Assembly (NCBI GenBank): GCA_023420435.1
Contig: JAEZWE010000051.1
Span: 1 to 21,882, forward strand
Source of the DNA: Bacteroidota bacterium
GTDB lineage: Bacteria; Bacteroidota; Bacteroidia; Flavobacteriales; Weeksellaceae
Length of the DNA: 21,882 bases
Reading direction: 5' to 3'
In this document: positions 8,066 to 15,749 of the stretch, one piece after another
Position numbering within the stretch: position 1 is the stretch's first letter
How the letters are laid out: each line of letters begins with the position of its first letter
Notes under the pieces: model-generated
The model's input: the letters and a program-made list of their open reading frames with translations, nothing else
Told to the model about the DNA's origin: nothing
Database searches by the model: none
Position numbers and translations under genes: made by a program

Positions 8066-8437
8066 ATGGCAGCTCACAATAATTTTGGAAACAAAGCAGA
8101 AGAACTTGCTGCCGATTTTTTGAAAAAGAAAGGCTATAAAATCATTGCCCGGAATTTCAGGTGGCAAAAAGCAGAAATCGATATTATTGCCAGTTTCGAT
8201 TCAAAAATTATTGTTGTTGAAGTAAAAGCAAGAGCTACAGACGTTTTTCTGGAACCTCATCAAGCGGTAAATAAGAAAAAAATCAAAAATTTAGTTTTTG
8301 CGGCAGATCAATTTATGCAGGAAAATAATAGGGTAGAAGAGGTTCGATTTGATATTATTTCGGTTCTTCCCGATGATAAAGGAAAATTGCAAATCACCCA
8401 TATTGAAGATGGATTTGATGCTTTCGATGCCAATTAA
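8066..8437 (+). CDS. YraN/UPF0102 family nuclease-fold protein
   Basis: Small protein of the UPF0102 (YraN) family, which has a restriction-endonuclease-like fold and no firmly assigned role. Candidate catalytic residues of a PD-(D/E)xK core are visible: Glu38 and Asp40 in KAEIDII and Glu52-x-Lys54 in VVEVKAR. The family usually has GEIDLI, so the alanine in place of glycine is a small deviation. The N-terminal NKAEELAADFLKKKGYKII helix-strand is typical. Length 123 aa is normal. It is the third gene of the exporter/LD-carboxypeptidase cluster. The promoter of the next gene seems to lie inside its 3' end. Confidence 0.85.
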   Translation: MAAHNNFGNKAEELAADFLKKKGYKIIARNFRWQKAEIDIIASFDSKIIVVEVKARATDVFLEPHQAVNKKKIKNLVFAADQFMQENNRVEEVRFDIISVLPDDKGKLQITHIEDGFDAFDAN

Positions 8438-8442
8438 TTTTG
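8414..8442 (+). promoter_or_regulatory. candidate promoter for the SDR gene
   Basis: TTTG (8414-8417), 17 nt, then TAATTTTG (8435-8442) gives both elements of a Bacteroidota promoter at normal spacing. The -7 box overlaps the yraN stop codon. The predicted start of transcription leaves a leader of about 50 nt before ATG 8497. Confidence 0.5.
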
Positions 8443-8496
8443 TAGTTAGTTATAACATTTTTAAAACAGTACAAGAGTAAAATTATACTATAAATA

Positions 8497-9249
8497 ATGA
8501 AAACAGCATTCATTACCGGAGCTACTTCCGGAATCGGAAAAGCCATTGCAGAACGTTTTGCAGAAGAGGGAAAACGGTTGATTTTATGCGGACGCCGAGA
8601 AGAAATTTTGAAAAAATTAGCAGAAGATTTATCAATAAAAACAGAAATAATTACACTAAAATTTGATGTTAGAAATAGAAAAGAAGTTGAAAATGCCATC
8701 TCTTCGCTTCCGGAAAACTGGAGAAATATTGATATTCTCATTAATAATGCCGGAAATGCACATGGTTTGGATTCCATTTCAGAAGGAAACTGCGACGATT
8801 GGGATGCGATGATGGACGGAAATGTTAAAGGACTTTTATATGTTTCAAAACCGATTATTTCGCTCATGAAAAATAGAAATTCAGGACATGTAGTCAATAT
8901 TTCTTCTGTTGCAGCAAGACAAACTTATGCTAATGGAGTAGTGTATTGTGCTTCCAAAAAAGCGGTAGATGTAATTTCCGAAGGAATGCGAATTGAACTT
9001 ACAGAATTTGGAATTATAATCACCAATATTCAACCAGGAGCTGTTGCAACCGATTTTTCAATGGTTCGTTTTAAAGGCGATGAAGAACGTTCAAAAGCGG
9101 TTTATACGGGTTATGAAGCATTGTTGGCAGAAGATATCGCAGATGCGGTTTCTTATTGCGTTAATGCACCGGAAAGAGTTTCCATTGCCGAACTTTGTAT
9201 ATATCCAAAAGCACAGGCAGAACCAAGAATGATTCACAAAAAATTTTAA
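8497..9249 (+). CDS. short-chain dehydrogenase/reductase, YdfG-like
   Basis: Classical SDR oxidoreductase of 250 aa. Visible motifs are the dinucleotide-binding TGATSGIG (7-14), an arginine pair after strand 2 (CGRREE, 31-36) that favours NADP(H), the NNAG motif (83-86), and the catalytic Ser137, Tyr150 and Lys154 in the order S-Y-x3-K. The overall sequence and the tail (IYPKAQAEPR) resemble YdfG-type enzymes, which oxidise serine or 3-hydroxy acids; the exact substrate is unproven. It has its own promoter-like sequence upstream and a short gap to the separately promoted tsaB gene. Confidence 0.9.
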   Translation: MKTAFITGATSGIGKAIAERFAEEGKRLILCGRREEILKKLAEDLSIKTEIITLKFDVRNRKEVENAISSLPENWRNIDILINNAGNAHGLDSISEGNCDDWDAMMDGNVKGLLYVSKPIISLMKNRNSGHVVNISSVAARQTYANGVVYCASKKAVDVISEGMRIELTEFGIIITNIQPGAVATDFSMVRFKGDEERSKAVYTGYEALLAEDIADAVSYCVNAPERVSIAELCIYPKAQAEPRMIHKKF

Positions 9250-9252
9250 AAA

Positions 9253-9282
9253 TTTGATTTTCTAGCACAAACCTTAATTTTG
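9253..9282 (+). promoter_or_regulatory. candidate promoter for tsaB, probably leaderless
   Basis: TTTG (9253-9256), 18 nt, then TAATTTTG (9275-9282) is a well-spaced Bacteroidota promoter. Only four bases separate the -7 box from the ATG at 9287, so transcription should begin at or within a few bases of the start codon. Confidence 0.6.
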
Positions 9283-9286
9283 CAAA

Positions 9287-9961
9287 ATGAAAATTCTTCA
9301 TATTGAAACTTCTTCCAGAAATTGTTCCGTAGCTATTTCTGATGATGAAGAACTTCTTTGCTTATGCGAGGAAGTTTCCGAAAATTATAAACAAAGCGAA
9401 TCGCTACACAATTTTGTGGAATGGGCTTTAGAAGGCGCAGAAATTTCATTAAAAAATCTGGATGCTGTTTCTTTGGGAATGGGACCTGGTTCTTATACCG
9501 GTCTTAGAATTGGTGCATCTTCCGCAAAAGGCTTTTGTTATGGATTAAATATTCCATTAATTGCGGTAAATTCTTTAGAAACGATGATTATTCCTTTCTT
9601 GAATAAAGGATATGATTATATAATTCCGATGGTTGATGCTCGAAGAATGGAGGTTTATTGTGCTGTTTTTGATGGAATTTCCGGAAGTCAAATTTCTCAT
9701 ACCGAAGCTAAAATTTTAGAGGAAAACTCGTTTACAGAATTGGAAGGAAAGAAGATTCTTTTTGTTGGAGATGGCGCAGAAAAAGCACAAGAAATATTAC
9801 AAATTTCTGCTGAATTTAATAAGGATATTTTTCCTTCAGCAAAATATTTAATTCAAAAATCGTTTGAAAAATACAACAATAATGACTTTGAAGATGTTGC
9901 TTATTTTGAACCGTTTTATTTGAAAGATTTTCAAGGGGTAAAAAAGAAAAAAAACGGATAA
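9287..9961 (+). CDS. tsaB: TsaB, tRNA t6A biosynthesis protein
   Basis: Non-catalytic partner of TsaD in the threonylcarbamoyl transferase complex that makes t6A37 on ANN-decoding tRNAs. It shares the ASKHA fold. Typical elements are the N-terminal ILHIETSSRNCSVAI, a first-shell LHNFVEWAL region, and the highly conserved GPGSYTGLRIG (66-76). The length of 224 aa matches TsaB and is too short for TsaD. The predicted promoter lies directly against the start codon. The gene ends inside a bidirectional hairpin shared with the convergent porW gene. TsaC, TsaD and TsaE are not in the window. Confidence 0.93.
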   Translation: MKILHIETSSRNCSVAISDDEELLCLCEEVSENYKQSESLHNFVEWALEGAEISLKNLDAVSLGMGPGSYTGLRIGASSAKGFCYGLNIPLIAVNSLETMIIPFLNKGYDYIIPMVDARRMEVYCAVFDGISGSQISHTEAKILEENSFTELEGKKILFVGDGAEKAQEILQISAEFNKDIFPSAKYLIQKSFEKYNNNDFEDVAYFEPFYLKDFQGVKKKKNG

Positions 9962-9972
9962 AAATCCGTTTT
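9951..9972. terminator. bidirectional terminator between tsaB and porW
   Basis: AAAACGGAT (9951-9959) and ATCCGTTTT (9964-9972) form a perfect 9-bp stem with a 4-nt A loop, flanked by A and T runs. It overlaps the tsaB stop codon and ends 2 bp from the porW stop. Confidence 0.85.
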
Positions 9973-9973
9973 A

Positions 9974-12484
9974 TTAATTTCTTTTGATTTGTCCCGGAGC
10001 TTTAGGCGCATCCAAAACATTTTTTTGCTGTTCTTCCATGGCTTTGTTTCGCTCCATTTCTTTAATATTATTTCTGGTAGGGAGATTCAAATTTCCGGTA
10101 TTTTGTTTATTTGTTGACGGATTTGGCTTGTTTTGATTCTGTGGAATTATATTTCCTTTATCATCCCTCATTTGAACTTTTAAATCACTTTTCAGCCAGT
10201 TCAGCATTTCTTTCGCTTTTTCACCTTCTGCGGTGTCTTTGTAATTCAGCGCAATTTGTTCTAATTGTAAAATCATGACTTCTTTTCCTGAAGTTTTTCC
10301 TGCATTAAAGGCATTTAAAAGCGCAAATTTTGGAACTAAAGCATCTTTAGAGTATTGTTGAAGCGATTGATCGATTAAGGTTTTACTCTCATCAAAACGT
10401 TCATTGGTGTACAATGCAAAAGCGGTTTTATAGGCATTTTCGGCTTCTGCTGTGGATTTTGCAAAATTTCCTGCCTTTGGATTTCGGGCAAATTCTGCAT
10501 AGGAAGTGTAAGGGTAATCTCTCAATAAAATTTCTTTGGCTCTTGCTGCGAGTTGCGGATTGCTTTCATAATTCATAGAGAAAATTTCATAAAGTGCTCT
10601 TAACATTACTTTTTCTTCAGGACTATTGTCAACCAAATCGTATAAAGTTTTTGTTGAAAGCGGACGATTCGAGAAATAATCGTCGTACATAATTCCCATT
10701 CCTAAAGCAGCAGTATCACGGTCTTTTTTCAAATTTGCTAAAGTGTTGGCATCTTTGGGGATTTTTTCGATGTAAAAAGAAGGCTCAAATCTTCTCGGGT
10801 TTTGAACGGTAGCTGTAATTCCCAAAGCCTGATTTTTGGCATCACCAATGGAAGCCATTGTTTTAGAATATCGCCAATTGTCGGACAAAGCTCTGTTTCC
10901 CCATATTTGCTTAAATTCCGTAGAGCCTTTTGCCACAGTACTGTTATTGGCAAAATAGAAACCTTTGGTTCCGGTTCCAAAATCCTGAAAAGAATTATTA
11001 CTTGAGGAAAAAATGGAATTGGCATTATAATCTCCTGTATCAAAACCTCTGCTTCGTTCTTCTCTTCTTTTTTCTCGTTCTATTGCTTCTTCCTGTGCTT
11101 TTATTTTTTCGATGTATTTTGCAAAATAGGCTGTTTCTTGAGCCTCATTCATTTTGCTCAACGCTAAAATACTGTCGTTTTTCTTAATCAGATAATAGTT
11201 TTTAGCCAACATTTTGATATTTGCAGATTGTTCCTCCAATAAAGTTTTTGTTGGAGCATACGTCATTACAGCTATGGCAGAATCATAATAAGCACCCGCT
11301 GCAATATGTTCGTTTTCATCGAAGTATCCACGACCAATTTCATAGTAGCTTAGTCCACGGATTTGTGGATCGGAAACTTTTTCTTTCAAAGATTTTCTGA
11401 AATATTCCTTGGCTTCGTCTTTTTTTCCGGCTTTATTGGCCATTAAACCTAAAGCGTAATAAAATTCATTTTTTCTGGAAGCATAAGTTCCTTTTTTACT
11501 GATGTCTTCTAAATATTTTTTTGCCCCATCATATCCACCTTTTCCATTGTATGTTTTAGCGATTTCGATTTGAGATTTTACTTCAAATTCAAAATCATTA
11601 GCATACTTGTAAGCATTTAGATAACTTTCTCTCGCCAGTTCATTTTTTCCTTGCGAAAGTAAAACCTGTCCTCTAAGAAAGGCAATTCTGCTTTTTAATT
11701 TTCGGTTTTTGTTTAGTTCAAAAGCATTATTCAGTTCTTGAACGGCAAGATCTTTTTTATCTGAGTCCAAAAGCGATTCTGCATAATAAATGCTTAACAA
11801 TTTTTCGTAATCTTTATCTAGTTTTTGTTTTTTTAGATTCGAAAAAATTTCGTTTCCTTTAAAAATATCACCGGATTTTGTATAAGCCAAACCTTGATAA
11901 ATCTTCGCTAAGGGAACTCTTTTATCATCTTTCATATACGTGAAAACGTAATTCAAAGCATCCAAAGCTTGTAAAGGTTTTCCCATGTAAATCCTTGATT
12001 GCGCCAAAACCATGTACGCATCAAAAATTTTCTTATTTTCTTCTTTTCCTTTTCTGGTTACAGAATATTTATCAATGGCTTTTAAAGCTTTGGCTTCTGC
12101 AATTTCTAAAATGGTAGCTCCTTTAGTTTCCAAACCGGAGTTTTCAGAAACATCAGGCGAATTATTGAAACCTTTTCTTGAATCTTTATTTTCTGAAGCC
12201 ACATTTATATTTGGGTTAGGATCTTTAAAGGCAACAGTTTGTCCTAATTCGCTTCCTAAAGGTTGTTCTTCATAAGTAAGAATATTGATGTAAGGAGCAT
12301 AAAAGTTGTCTTTATGCGCTTCAGAACGTGTTTCAAATTCCGTATTTAGCGCATCTTCTGCGTTAAAAAGCGTGTTGTATTTGGTGTAGAAACCTTTCAT
12401 GAAGCCAGTTCTTTTTTCCGGCTTTTTTACAGCACAAGAAAAAAGCAAACCTGCAAACAGAAGGTAAAGTATATTTCTTTTCAT
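9974..12484 (-). CDS. porW: type IX secretion system lipoprotein, PorW/SprE family
   Basis: Large TPR lipoprotein of 836 aa. The N-terminus is a lipoprotein signal peptide with the lipobox LFSC and Cys17 as the lipid-bearing residue. The next segment, FMKGFYTKYNTLFNAEDAL, is characteristic of PorW (Porphyromonas) and SprE (Flavobacterium), a component needed for type IX secretion and, in gliding species, motility. Helical TPR-like repeats run roughly from residue 150 to 420, with a charged coiled-coil-like stretch near 455-475 and further TPR-like helices around 620-750. The tail (about 770-836) is rich in Asn, Gln and Pro. It is the last gene of a leftward group, 75 bp after maf, and converges on tsaB. 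The other T9SS genes are elsewhere. Confidence 0.88.
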   Translation of the reverse strand: MKRNILYLLFAGLLFSCAVKKPEKRTGFMKGFYTKYNTLFNAEDALNTEFETRSEAHKDNFYAPYINILTYEEQPLGSELGQTVAFKDPNPNINVASENKDSRKGFNNSPDVSENSGLETKGATILEIAEAKALKAIDKYSVTRKGKEENKKIFDAYMVLAQSRIYMGKPLQALDALNYVFTYMKDDKRVPLAKIYQGLAYTKSGDIFKGNEIFSNLKKQKLDKDYEKLLSIYYAESLLDSDKKDLAVQELNNAFELNKNRKLKSRIAFLRGQVLLSQGKNELARESYLNAYKYANDFEFEVKSQIEIAKTYNGKGGYDGAKKYLEDISKKGTYASRKNEFYYALGLMANKAGKKDEAKEYFRKSLKEKVSDPQIRGLSYYEIGRGYFDENEHIAAGAYYDSAIAVMTYAPTKTLLEEQSANIKMLAKNYYLIKKNDSILALSKMNEAQETAYFAKYIEKIKAQEEAIEREKRREERSRGFDTGDYNANSIFSSSNNSFQDFGTGTKGFYFANNSTVAKGSTEFKQIWGNRALSDNWRYSKTMASIGDAKNQALGITATVQNPRRFEPSFYIEKIPKDANTLANLKKDRDTAALGMGIMYDDYFSNRPLSTKTLYDLVDNSPEEKVMLRALYEIFSMNYESNPQLAARAKEILLRDYPYTSYAEFARNPKAGNFAKSTAEAENAYKTAFALYTNERFDESKTLIDQSLQQYSKDALVPKFALLNAFNAGKTSGKEVMILQLEQIALNYKDTAEGEKAKEMLNWLKSDLKVQMRDDKGNIIPQNQNKPNPSTNKQNTGNLNLPTRNNIKEMERNKAMEEQQKNVLDAPKAPGQIKRN

Positions 12485-12559
12485 TACTTTTCTATAACTT
12501 TCTAATCCTCTTTTTATTATGCAGAAAAGAGAATTTTGGAAAGTAAAAATAACAAAAAA

Positions 12560-13123
12560 TTATTTGTTTAATATTTCTTGTAGAATTGAATAGACTAGAT
12601 GCGTTGGAAGTCCCATAATGGTATAAAAACTTCCTTCAATTTTAGAAATTTTTGCCATCCCAATCCAGTCCTGAATTCCATAGCCTCCAGCTTTATCAAA
12701 AGGAGCGAATTTTTTCAGGTAAAATTCAGACTCATAATTGGTTATAGCGTCAAAATATACATTGGCAACATCTGTTTTTGTAATCGATTTTTCAGAAGTT
12801 TTGATGGTAATTGAGGTATAAACCTGATGTTTTTTTCCTGAAAGAGAAGCCAGCATTTTCTTTGCTTCTTCTTCATTGTACGGTTTTCCCAAAATCTTTC
12901 CCTCATTGGCAACAACCGTATCTGCCGTAATAAGAATTTCATTTTTTTCTAAATTTCTAAAAGAACTGGATTTTAATTCTGAAAGAAAACCGGCCACTTT
13001 TTCAACGGCCATTTCTTCGGGAAAATTTTCATCACAATCGATAGAAACCGTATCAAATTCATATCCAAGTTGTGAAAGCAACTCTTTTCGTCTGGGAGAT
13101 TGTGAAGCTAAAAGAATTTTCAT
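12560..13123 (-). CDS. maf: Maf-family nucleotide pyrophosphatase
   Basis: House-cleaning nucleoside triphosphate pyrophosphatase of the Maf/HAM1-like fold, expected to hydrolyse dTTP, UTP or modified pyrimidine nucleotides. Signatures are LASQSPRRKELL (5-16), the EKVAGFLSELK helix, the metal-ligand ITADTVV (65-71), GKPYNEEEA (79-87) and LSGKKHQVYT (94-103). The 187-aa length is normal. The gene starts 9 bp after the kdsC stop, so the two are almost certainly co-transcribed. Which nucleotide it prefers cannot be told. Confidence 0.93.
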   Translation of the reverse strand: MKILLASQSPRRKELLSQLGYEFDTVSIDCDENFPEEMAVEKVAGFLSELKSSSFRNLEKNEILITADTVVANEGKILGKPYNEEEAKKMLASLSGKKHQVYTSITIKTSEKSITKTDVANVYFDAITNYESEFYLKKFAPFDKAGGYGIQDWIGMAKISKIEGSFYTIMGLPTHLVYSILQEILNK

Positions 13124-13132
13124 TTTTTTTAT

Positions 13133-13651
13133 TTAAACAGATTGTGTGTTGTCTTCATGCCATGTTCCCTGTACTTTCATCACTTGTTCAATAACATCTC
13201 TTACGGCGCCTTTTCCACCTTGTATAGGAGAAATATAATCAGAAATTGCTTTTATCTCGGGAACCGAATTTTCCGGACAAGCAGAAATTCCTGAATTTTC
13301 CAGAATTTTCATATCCGGGATATCATCACCCATGGTCAGGATCTCATTATTTTTCAATCCATATTTTAATTTAAAATTTTCAAAATCTTCCATTTTGTCA
13401 GCAGATTTCGGATAGTAATCTTTTATCCCAAGATAATGAATCCGGTGTTTTACCATTTCGTCATTTCCTCCTGTGATCACGCCAATTACATAATTGTGTT
13501 TTATAGCTTTTACCACGGCATATCCATCCAAAACGTTCATTACGCGACACATATTTCCACCCGGCAAAAGATAAACCGAACCATCAGTAAAAACGCCATC
13601 AACATCAAAAACAAAAGCTTTTATATTTTTTAATTTTTCTTTATAGCTCAT
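13133..13651 (-). CDS. kdsC: KdsC-like HAD phosphatase (KDO 8-phosphate phosphatase)
   Basis: HAD-superfamily phosphatase without a large cap, of the KdsC/YrbI type, which dephosphorylates 3-deoxy-D-manno-octulosonate 8-phosphate for lipopolysaccharide synthesis. The nucleophile Asp16 and acid/base Asp18 lie in FDVDGVFTDG, motif II is VITGG, and motif III and the metal ligands are in MGDDIPDMK. At 172 aa the length fits KdsC. A relative acting on another acidic sugar phosphate (such as N-acylneuraminate 9-phosphate) cannot be excluded. Its start overlaps the end of the DUF2520 gene by 11 bp, showing tight coupling. Confidence 0.9.
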   Translation of the reverse strand: MSYKEKLKNIKAFVFDVDGVFTDGSVYLLPGGNMCRVMNVLDGYAVVKAIKHNYVIGVITGGNDEMVKHRIHYLGIKDYYPKSADKMEDFENFKLKYGLKNNEILTMGDDIPDMKILENSGISACPENSVPEIKAISDYISPIQGGKGAVRDVIEQVMKVQGTWHEDNTQSV

Positions 13652-14393
13652 ACATTTTTTTTATGGATTCATTCATCATTTTATAGATTTTCAAATGTTC
13701 TTTATCGGTTAATATTTCTTCATGAATTTTTAAAACCCGCTGATCATTTCTTACCCCAGGACCGGTTTGTGCAAGTTTTGGTTCTAAAATATGGATCTTG
13801 TTTGTTGTTTCATCTATTAAGGGTAAAAAATATTCAAAAGGAATGTTTTGGAAATCTGAAATTTCTTTTGCCCTTGCATACAAATGGTTAACGAAATTAC
13901 AAGCAAAAACAGCTGTTAAATGAATATATTTTCTTTTTTGAGAATCTGCCCGCATTACTTTTTTAGAAATTTTTGAGGCTAAATTTTTCAAAATTTCAAA
14001 ATCAATATCGTTTTCTGCTTCAATGAAAAATGGGATTTCATGATAGTCGAGTTTTTTTGATTTTGAAAAGGTTTGAAGCGGATAAAAAACTGATTTTCTG
14101 TAGTTTCCAACCAATGTGTCACGTGAAACAGAACCTGAAGTGTGCGTAACAATACAATTGTTTTCTTTTATTTTTTCTGAAACCTCTGCAATTGAACTAT
14201 CGTTAACTGCAATAATATACAAATCTGCAATCATCAGATTTTCAACAGAATACGGAATATTAGTTTCTTTTGAAATCGCTTGTAAATCCAATTTGTTTCT
14301 TCCAAAAATCTGGGAAATTTCAATACTGTTTTCACTAAAAGCTTTTGCCAAATGATAAGCAACGTTTCCGGAACCAATAATAACAATTTTCAT
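13641..14393 (-). CDS. Rossmann-like and DUF2520 domain protein
   Basis: Protein of 250 aa with an N-terminal NAD(P)-binding Rossmann domain (MKIVIIGSGNVAYHLAKAF, Gly pattern GSGNVA at 7-12) and a C-terminal helical DUF2520 domain (about 125-250) with the conserved HLTAVFACNFVNHLY segment. The architecture resembles 6-phosphogluconate-type and F420-dependent reductases, but no reaction is established. The frame stays open to an ATG at 14480, but the Rossmann strand starts at the ATG at 14393, and a -7 promoter box sits just upstream of it, so that is the chosen start. It leads the kdsC-maf-porW group. A parS-like sequence lies within it. Confidence 0.85.
   Translation of the reverse strand: MKIVIIGSGNVAYHLAKAFSENSIEISQIFGRNKLDLQAISKETNIPYSVENLMIADLYIIAVNDSSIAEVSEKIKENNCIVTHTSGSVSRDTLVGNYRKSVFYPLQTFSKSKKLDYHEIPFFIEAENDIDFEILKNLASKISKKVMRADSQKRKYIHLTAVFACNFVNHLYARAKEISDFQNIPFEYFLPLIDETTNKIHILEPKLAQTGPGVRNDQRVLKIHEEILTDKEHLKIYKMMNESIKKMYEL
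14115..14130. promoter_or_regulatory. parS: second parS-like site, one mismatch, inside the DUF2520 gene
   Basis: TGTGTCACGTGAAACA differs from the perfect palindrome at 934-949 in one outer base, and keeps the central TCACGTGA and the right arm. On the coding strand it encodes V-S-R-D-T of the DUF2520 protein. Chromosomal parS sites often lie inside genes and tolerate one mismatch in several species, so ParB binding is plausible but inferred. Confidence 0.65.
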
Positions 14394-14397
14394 AAAA

Positions 14398-14405
14398 CAA
14401 ATATA
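14398..14405 (-). promoter_or_regulatory. candidate -7 promoter element for the DUF2520-kdsC-maf group
   Basis: TATATTTG on the minus strand fits TAnnTTTG and is separated by four bases from the ATG at 14393, the same distance as for tsaB. No clear TTTG -33 element is seen. Confidence 0.5.
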
Positions 14406-14512
14406 AGGAACGGAAAACGAAATCTTTATTTGTAGTTTATGAATAAGATTAAAAAAAAAATGTTTTTTAAAAACTTTCACGGTTTTTGATAGGCTCTTAT
14501 TTTTATTGAATC

Positions 14513-14538
14513 GTTAAAATTCCAAATTAAATTTTAAC
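14513..14538. promoter_or_regulatory. inverted repeat upstream of the ECF sigma gene, possible operator
   Basis: GTTAAAAT (14513-14520) and ATTTTAAC (14531-14538) form a perfect 8-bp inverted repeat with a 10-bp spacer in the 183-bp divergent gap, about 40 bp before the sigma gene. The spacing would place the arms on one DNA face about 18 bp apart. The right arm overlaps a weak -7-like TAACTTTA. The words are AT-rich, so chance is possible. Confidence 0.3.
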
Positions 14539-14576
14539 TTTAGAGCAAAATAGATATCAAACCAACGAAGCATTTC

Positions 14577-15128
14577 ATGAAACTAAAAGACGCGGAAATA
14601 ATTTCGATGATGCAGGAGAAAAGGAGTCAGGAAAAAGGACTCCGGATGTTGATGGATGCTTATCAGAGCCGTCTTTATTGGCATATCAGGCGTTTAATTG
14701 TAGATCATGATACAGCTCAAGATGTTTTGCAGGAGACTTTTATTAAAGCGTTTCAAAATTTTCATCAGTTCAAGCAGGATAGTCAGTTGTACACTTGGCT
14801 TTATCGAATTGCTACCAATGAAGCCTTACAACAGTTGAACAAAATGAAAAGAATGCAGAAAACAGATGAAGATGCAGAAAACCATTTGGTAAATTTGGTT
14901 GCCGATAATGCAGGTATAGAAGGAGAAGAAATTCAGATATTACTGCAAAAAGCAATACAAACACTTCCTGAGAAACAGAAATTGGTATTTACGATGAGGT
15001 ATTATGAAGAACTGCCTTATGAAGAAATTTCAAAAATTGTGGATATGTCTGTTGGAACTTTAAAAACCAACTTTCATTACGCAAAACAAAAGATTGAAGA
15101 ATATATAAAAGAGAATTACGAAGAATAG
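14577..15128 (+). CDS. ECF-type RNA polymerase sigma factor
   Basis: Sigma-70 family factor of 183 aa with only regions 2 and 4, the ECF layout. Region 2 spans about residues 25-90 (YWHIRRLIVDHDTAQDVLQETFIKAF, then the -10-recognition helix LYTWLYRIATNEAL). Region 4 spans about 121-177 with LPEKQKLVFTMRYYEELPYEEI and a helix-turn-helix around 147-170. It starts a three-gene group with a membrane protein 22 bp downstream and a secreted protein after that, the layout of an envelope-responsive sigma system. It is a member of the group linked in Flavobacteriia to genes annotated as ECF sigma sensors; the signal is unknown. Confidence 0.92.
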   Translation: MKLKDAEIISMMQEKRSQEKGLRMLMDAYQSRLYWHIRRLIVDHDTAQDVLQETFIKAFQNFHQFKQDSQLYTWLYRIATNEALQQLNKMKRMQKTDEDAENHLVNLVADNAGIEGEEIQILLQKAIQTLPEKQKLVFTMRYYEELPYEEISKIVDMSVGTLKTNFHYAKQKIEEYIKENYEE

Positions 15129-15150
15129 ACTTTTTGTCAAAAACTTTAGG

Positions 15151-15732
15151 ATGAAAAATTTTGATATTGAAAAACTAGAACGCAAAAACATTTACACTGC
15201 CCCCGATAATTTTTTCGAGAAATTGCAGAATAATGTAATTGAAAAAGCTATTAGAAACCAACCTCAAATTGAAGAAGTTTCAAGGACTTCTGGAAAAGTG
15301 GTGAAGATGAATTGGTGGTATGCAGCAGCAGCGTCTGTTGCGGTTATTTTTGGAACATTATTTTTTATGAATGGAGAGGGAGCTCAAGCAAATACTGCAA
15401 TTGCTACGAATAACGCACCAGCAAAAAATATAGAAACTTTATCAGCACAATTAGAAAATGTTGATCAAACCCCAAAAGAAACTTCGGAAAATTATAAGCT
15501 ATTAGTTTCTGATATTGAAGAAGTTGAAAAAAATGAATCGGCTCCTACCCAAAACAATGTTGCAATTACGAAGGTTTCTCCTGCAAAAGCAACAAAAATT
15601 GAAAAATCTACACCCAATGTGGTTCAAAAAGAAAAACAAATTGAACAGATGTTGGAAGGACTTTCAGAAGCTGACATTAGTGCTTTAGCCAAAAACGCAG
15701 ATCAGGATATTTATTTAGATTTGTATTATTAA
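15151..15732 (+). CDS. single-pass membrane protein, probable anti-sigma factor
   Basis: I do not recognise a named family. The 193-aa protein has a cytoplasmic-looking N-terminal part (1-54), one membrane segment (about 55-73, beginning WWYAAAASVAVIF) and a longer outer part rich in Asn, Ala, Thr and Lys with no clear fold. The short N-terminal domain includes APDNFFEKLQNNVIEKA, which resembles the start of other small anti-sigma proteins in Bacteroidota. Its position, 22 bp after an ECF sigma gene and 17 bp before a secreted sensor-like protein, is the main reason for the anti-sigma call. No zinc-binding HxxxCxxC motif of the classical ZAS type is present. Confidence 0.6.
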   Translation: MKNFDIEKLERKNIYTAPDNFFEKLQNNVIEKAIRNQPQIEEVSRTSGKVVKMNWWYAAAASVAVIFGTLFFMNGEGAQANTAIATNNAPAKNIETLSAQLENVDQTPKETSENYKLLVSDIEEVEKNESAPTQNNVAITKVSPAKATKIEKSTPNVVQKEKQIEQMLEGLSEADISALAKNADQDIYLDLYY

Positions 15733-15749
15733 AAGAAGAATCAGCAATT

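Noticed and set aside
8394..8897. Open frame on the minus strand opposite the SDR gene
   Set aside because: Its sequence is the antisense shadow of a well-conserved SDR, and the protein has no recognisable features.
12012..12275. Plus-strand frame of 87 codons within porW
   Set aside because: It is antisense to the TPR region of porW with no start signal or family resemblance.
14394..14480. N-terminal extension of the DUF2520 frame to an ATG at 14480
   Set aside because: The extra 29 residues precede the first Rossmann strand, look like translated AT-rich intergenic DNA, and include the -7 promoter box.
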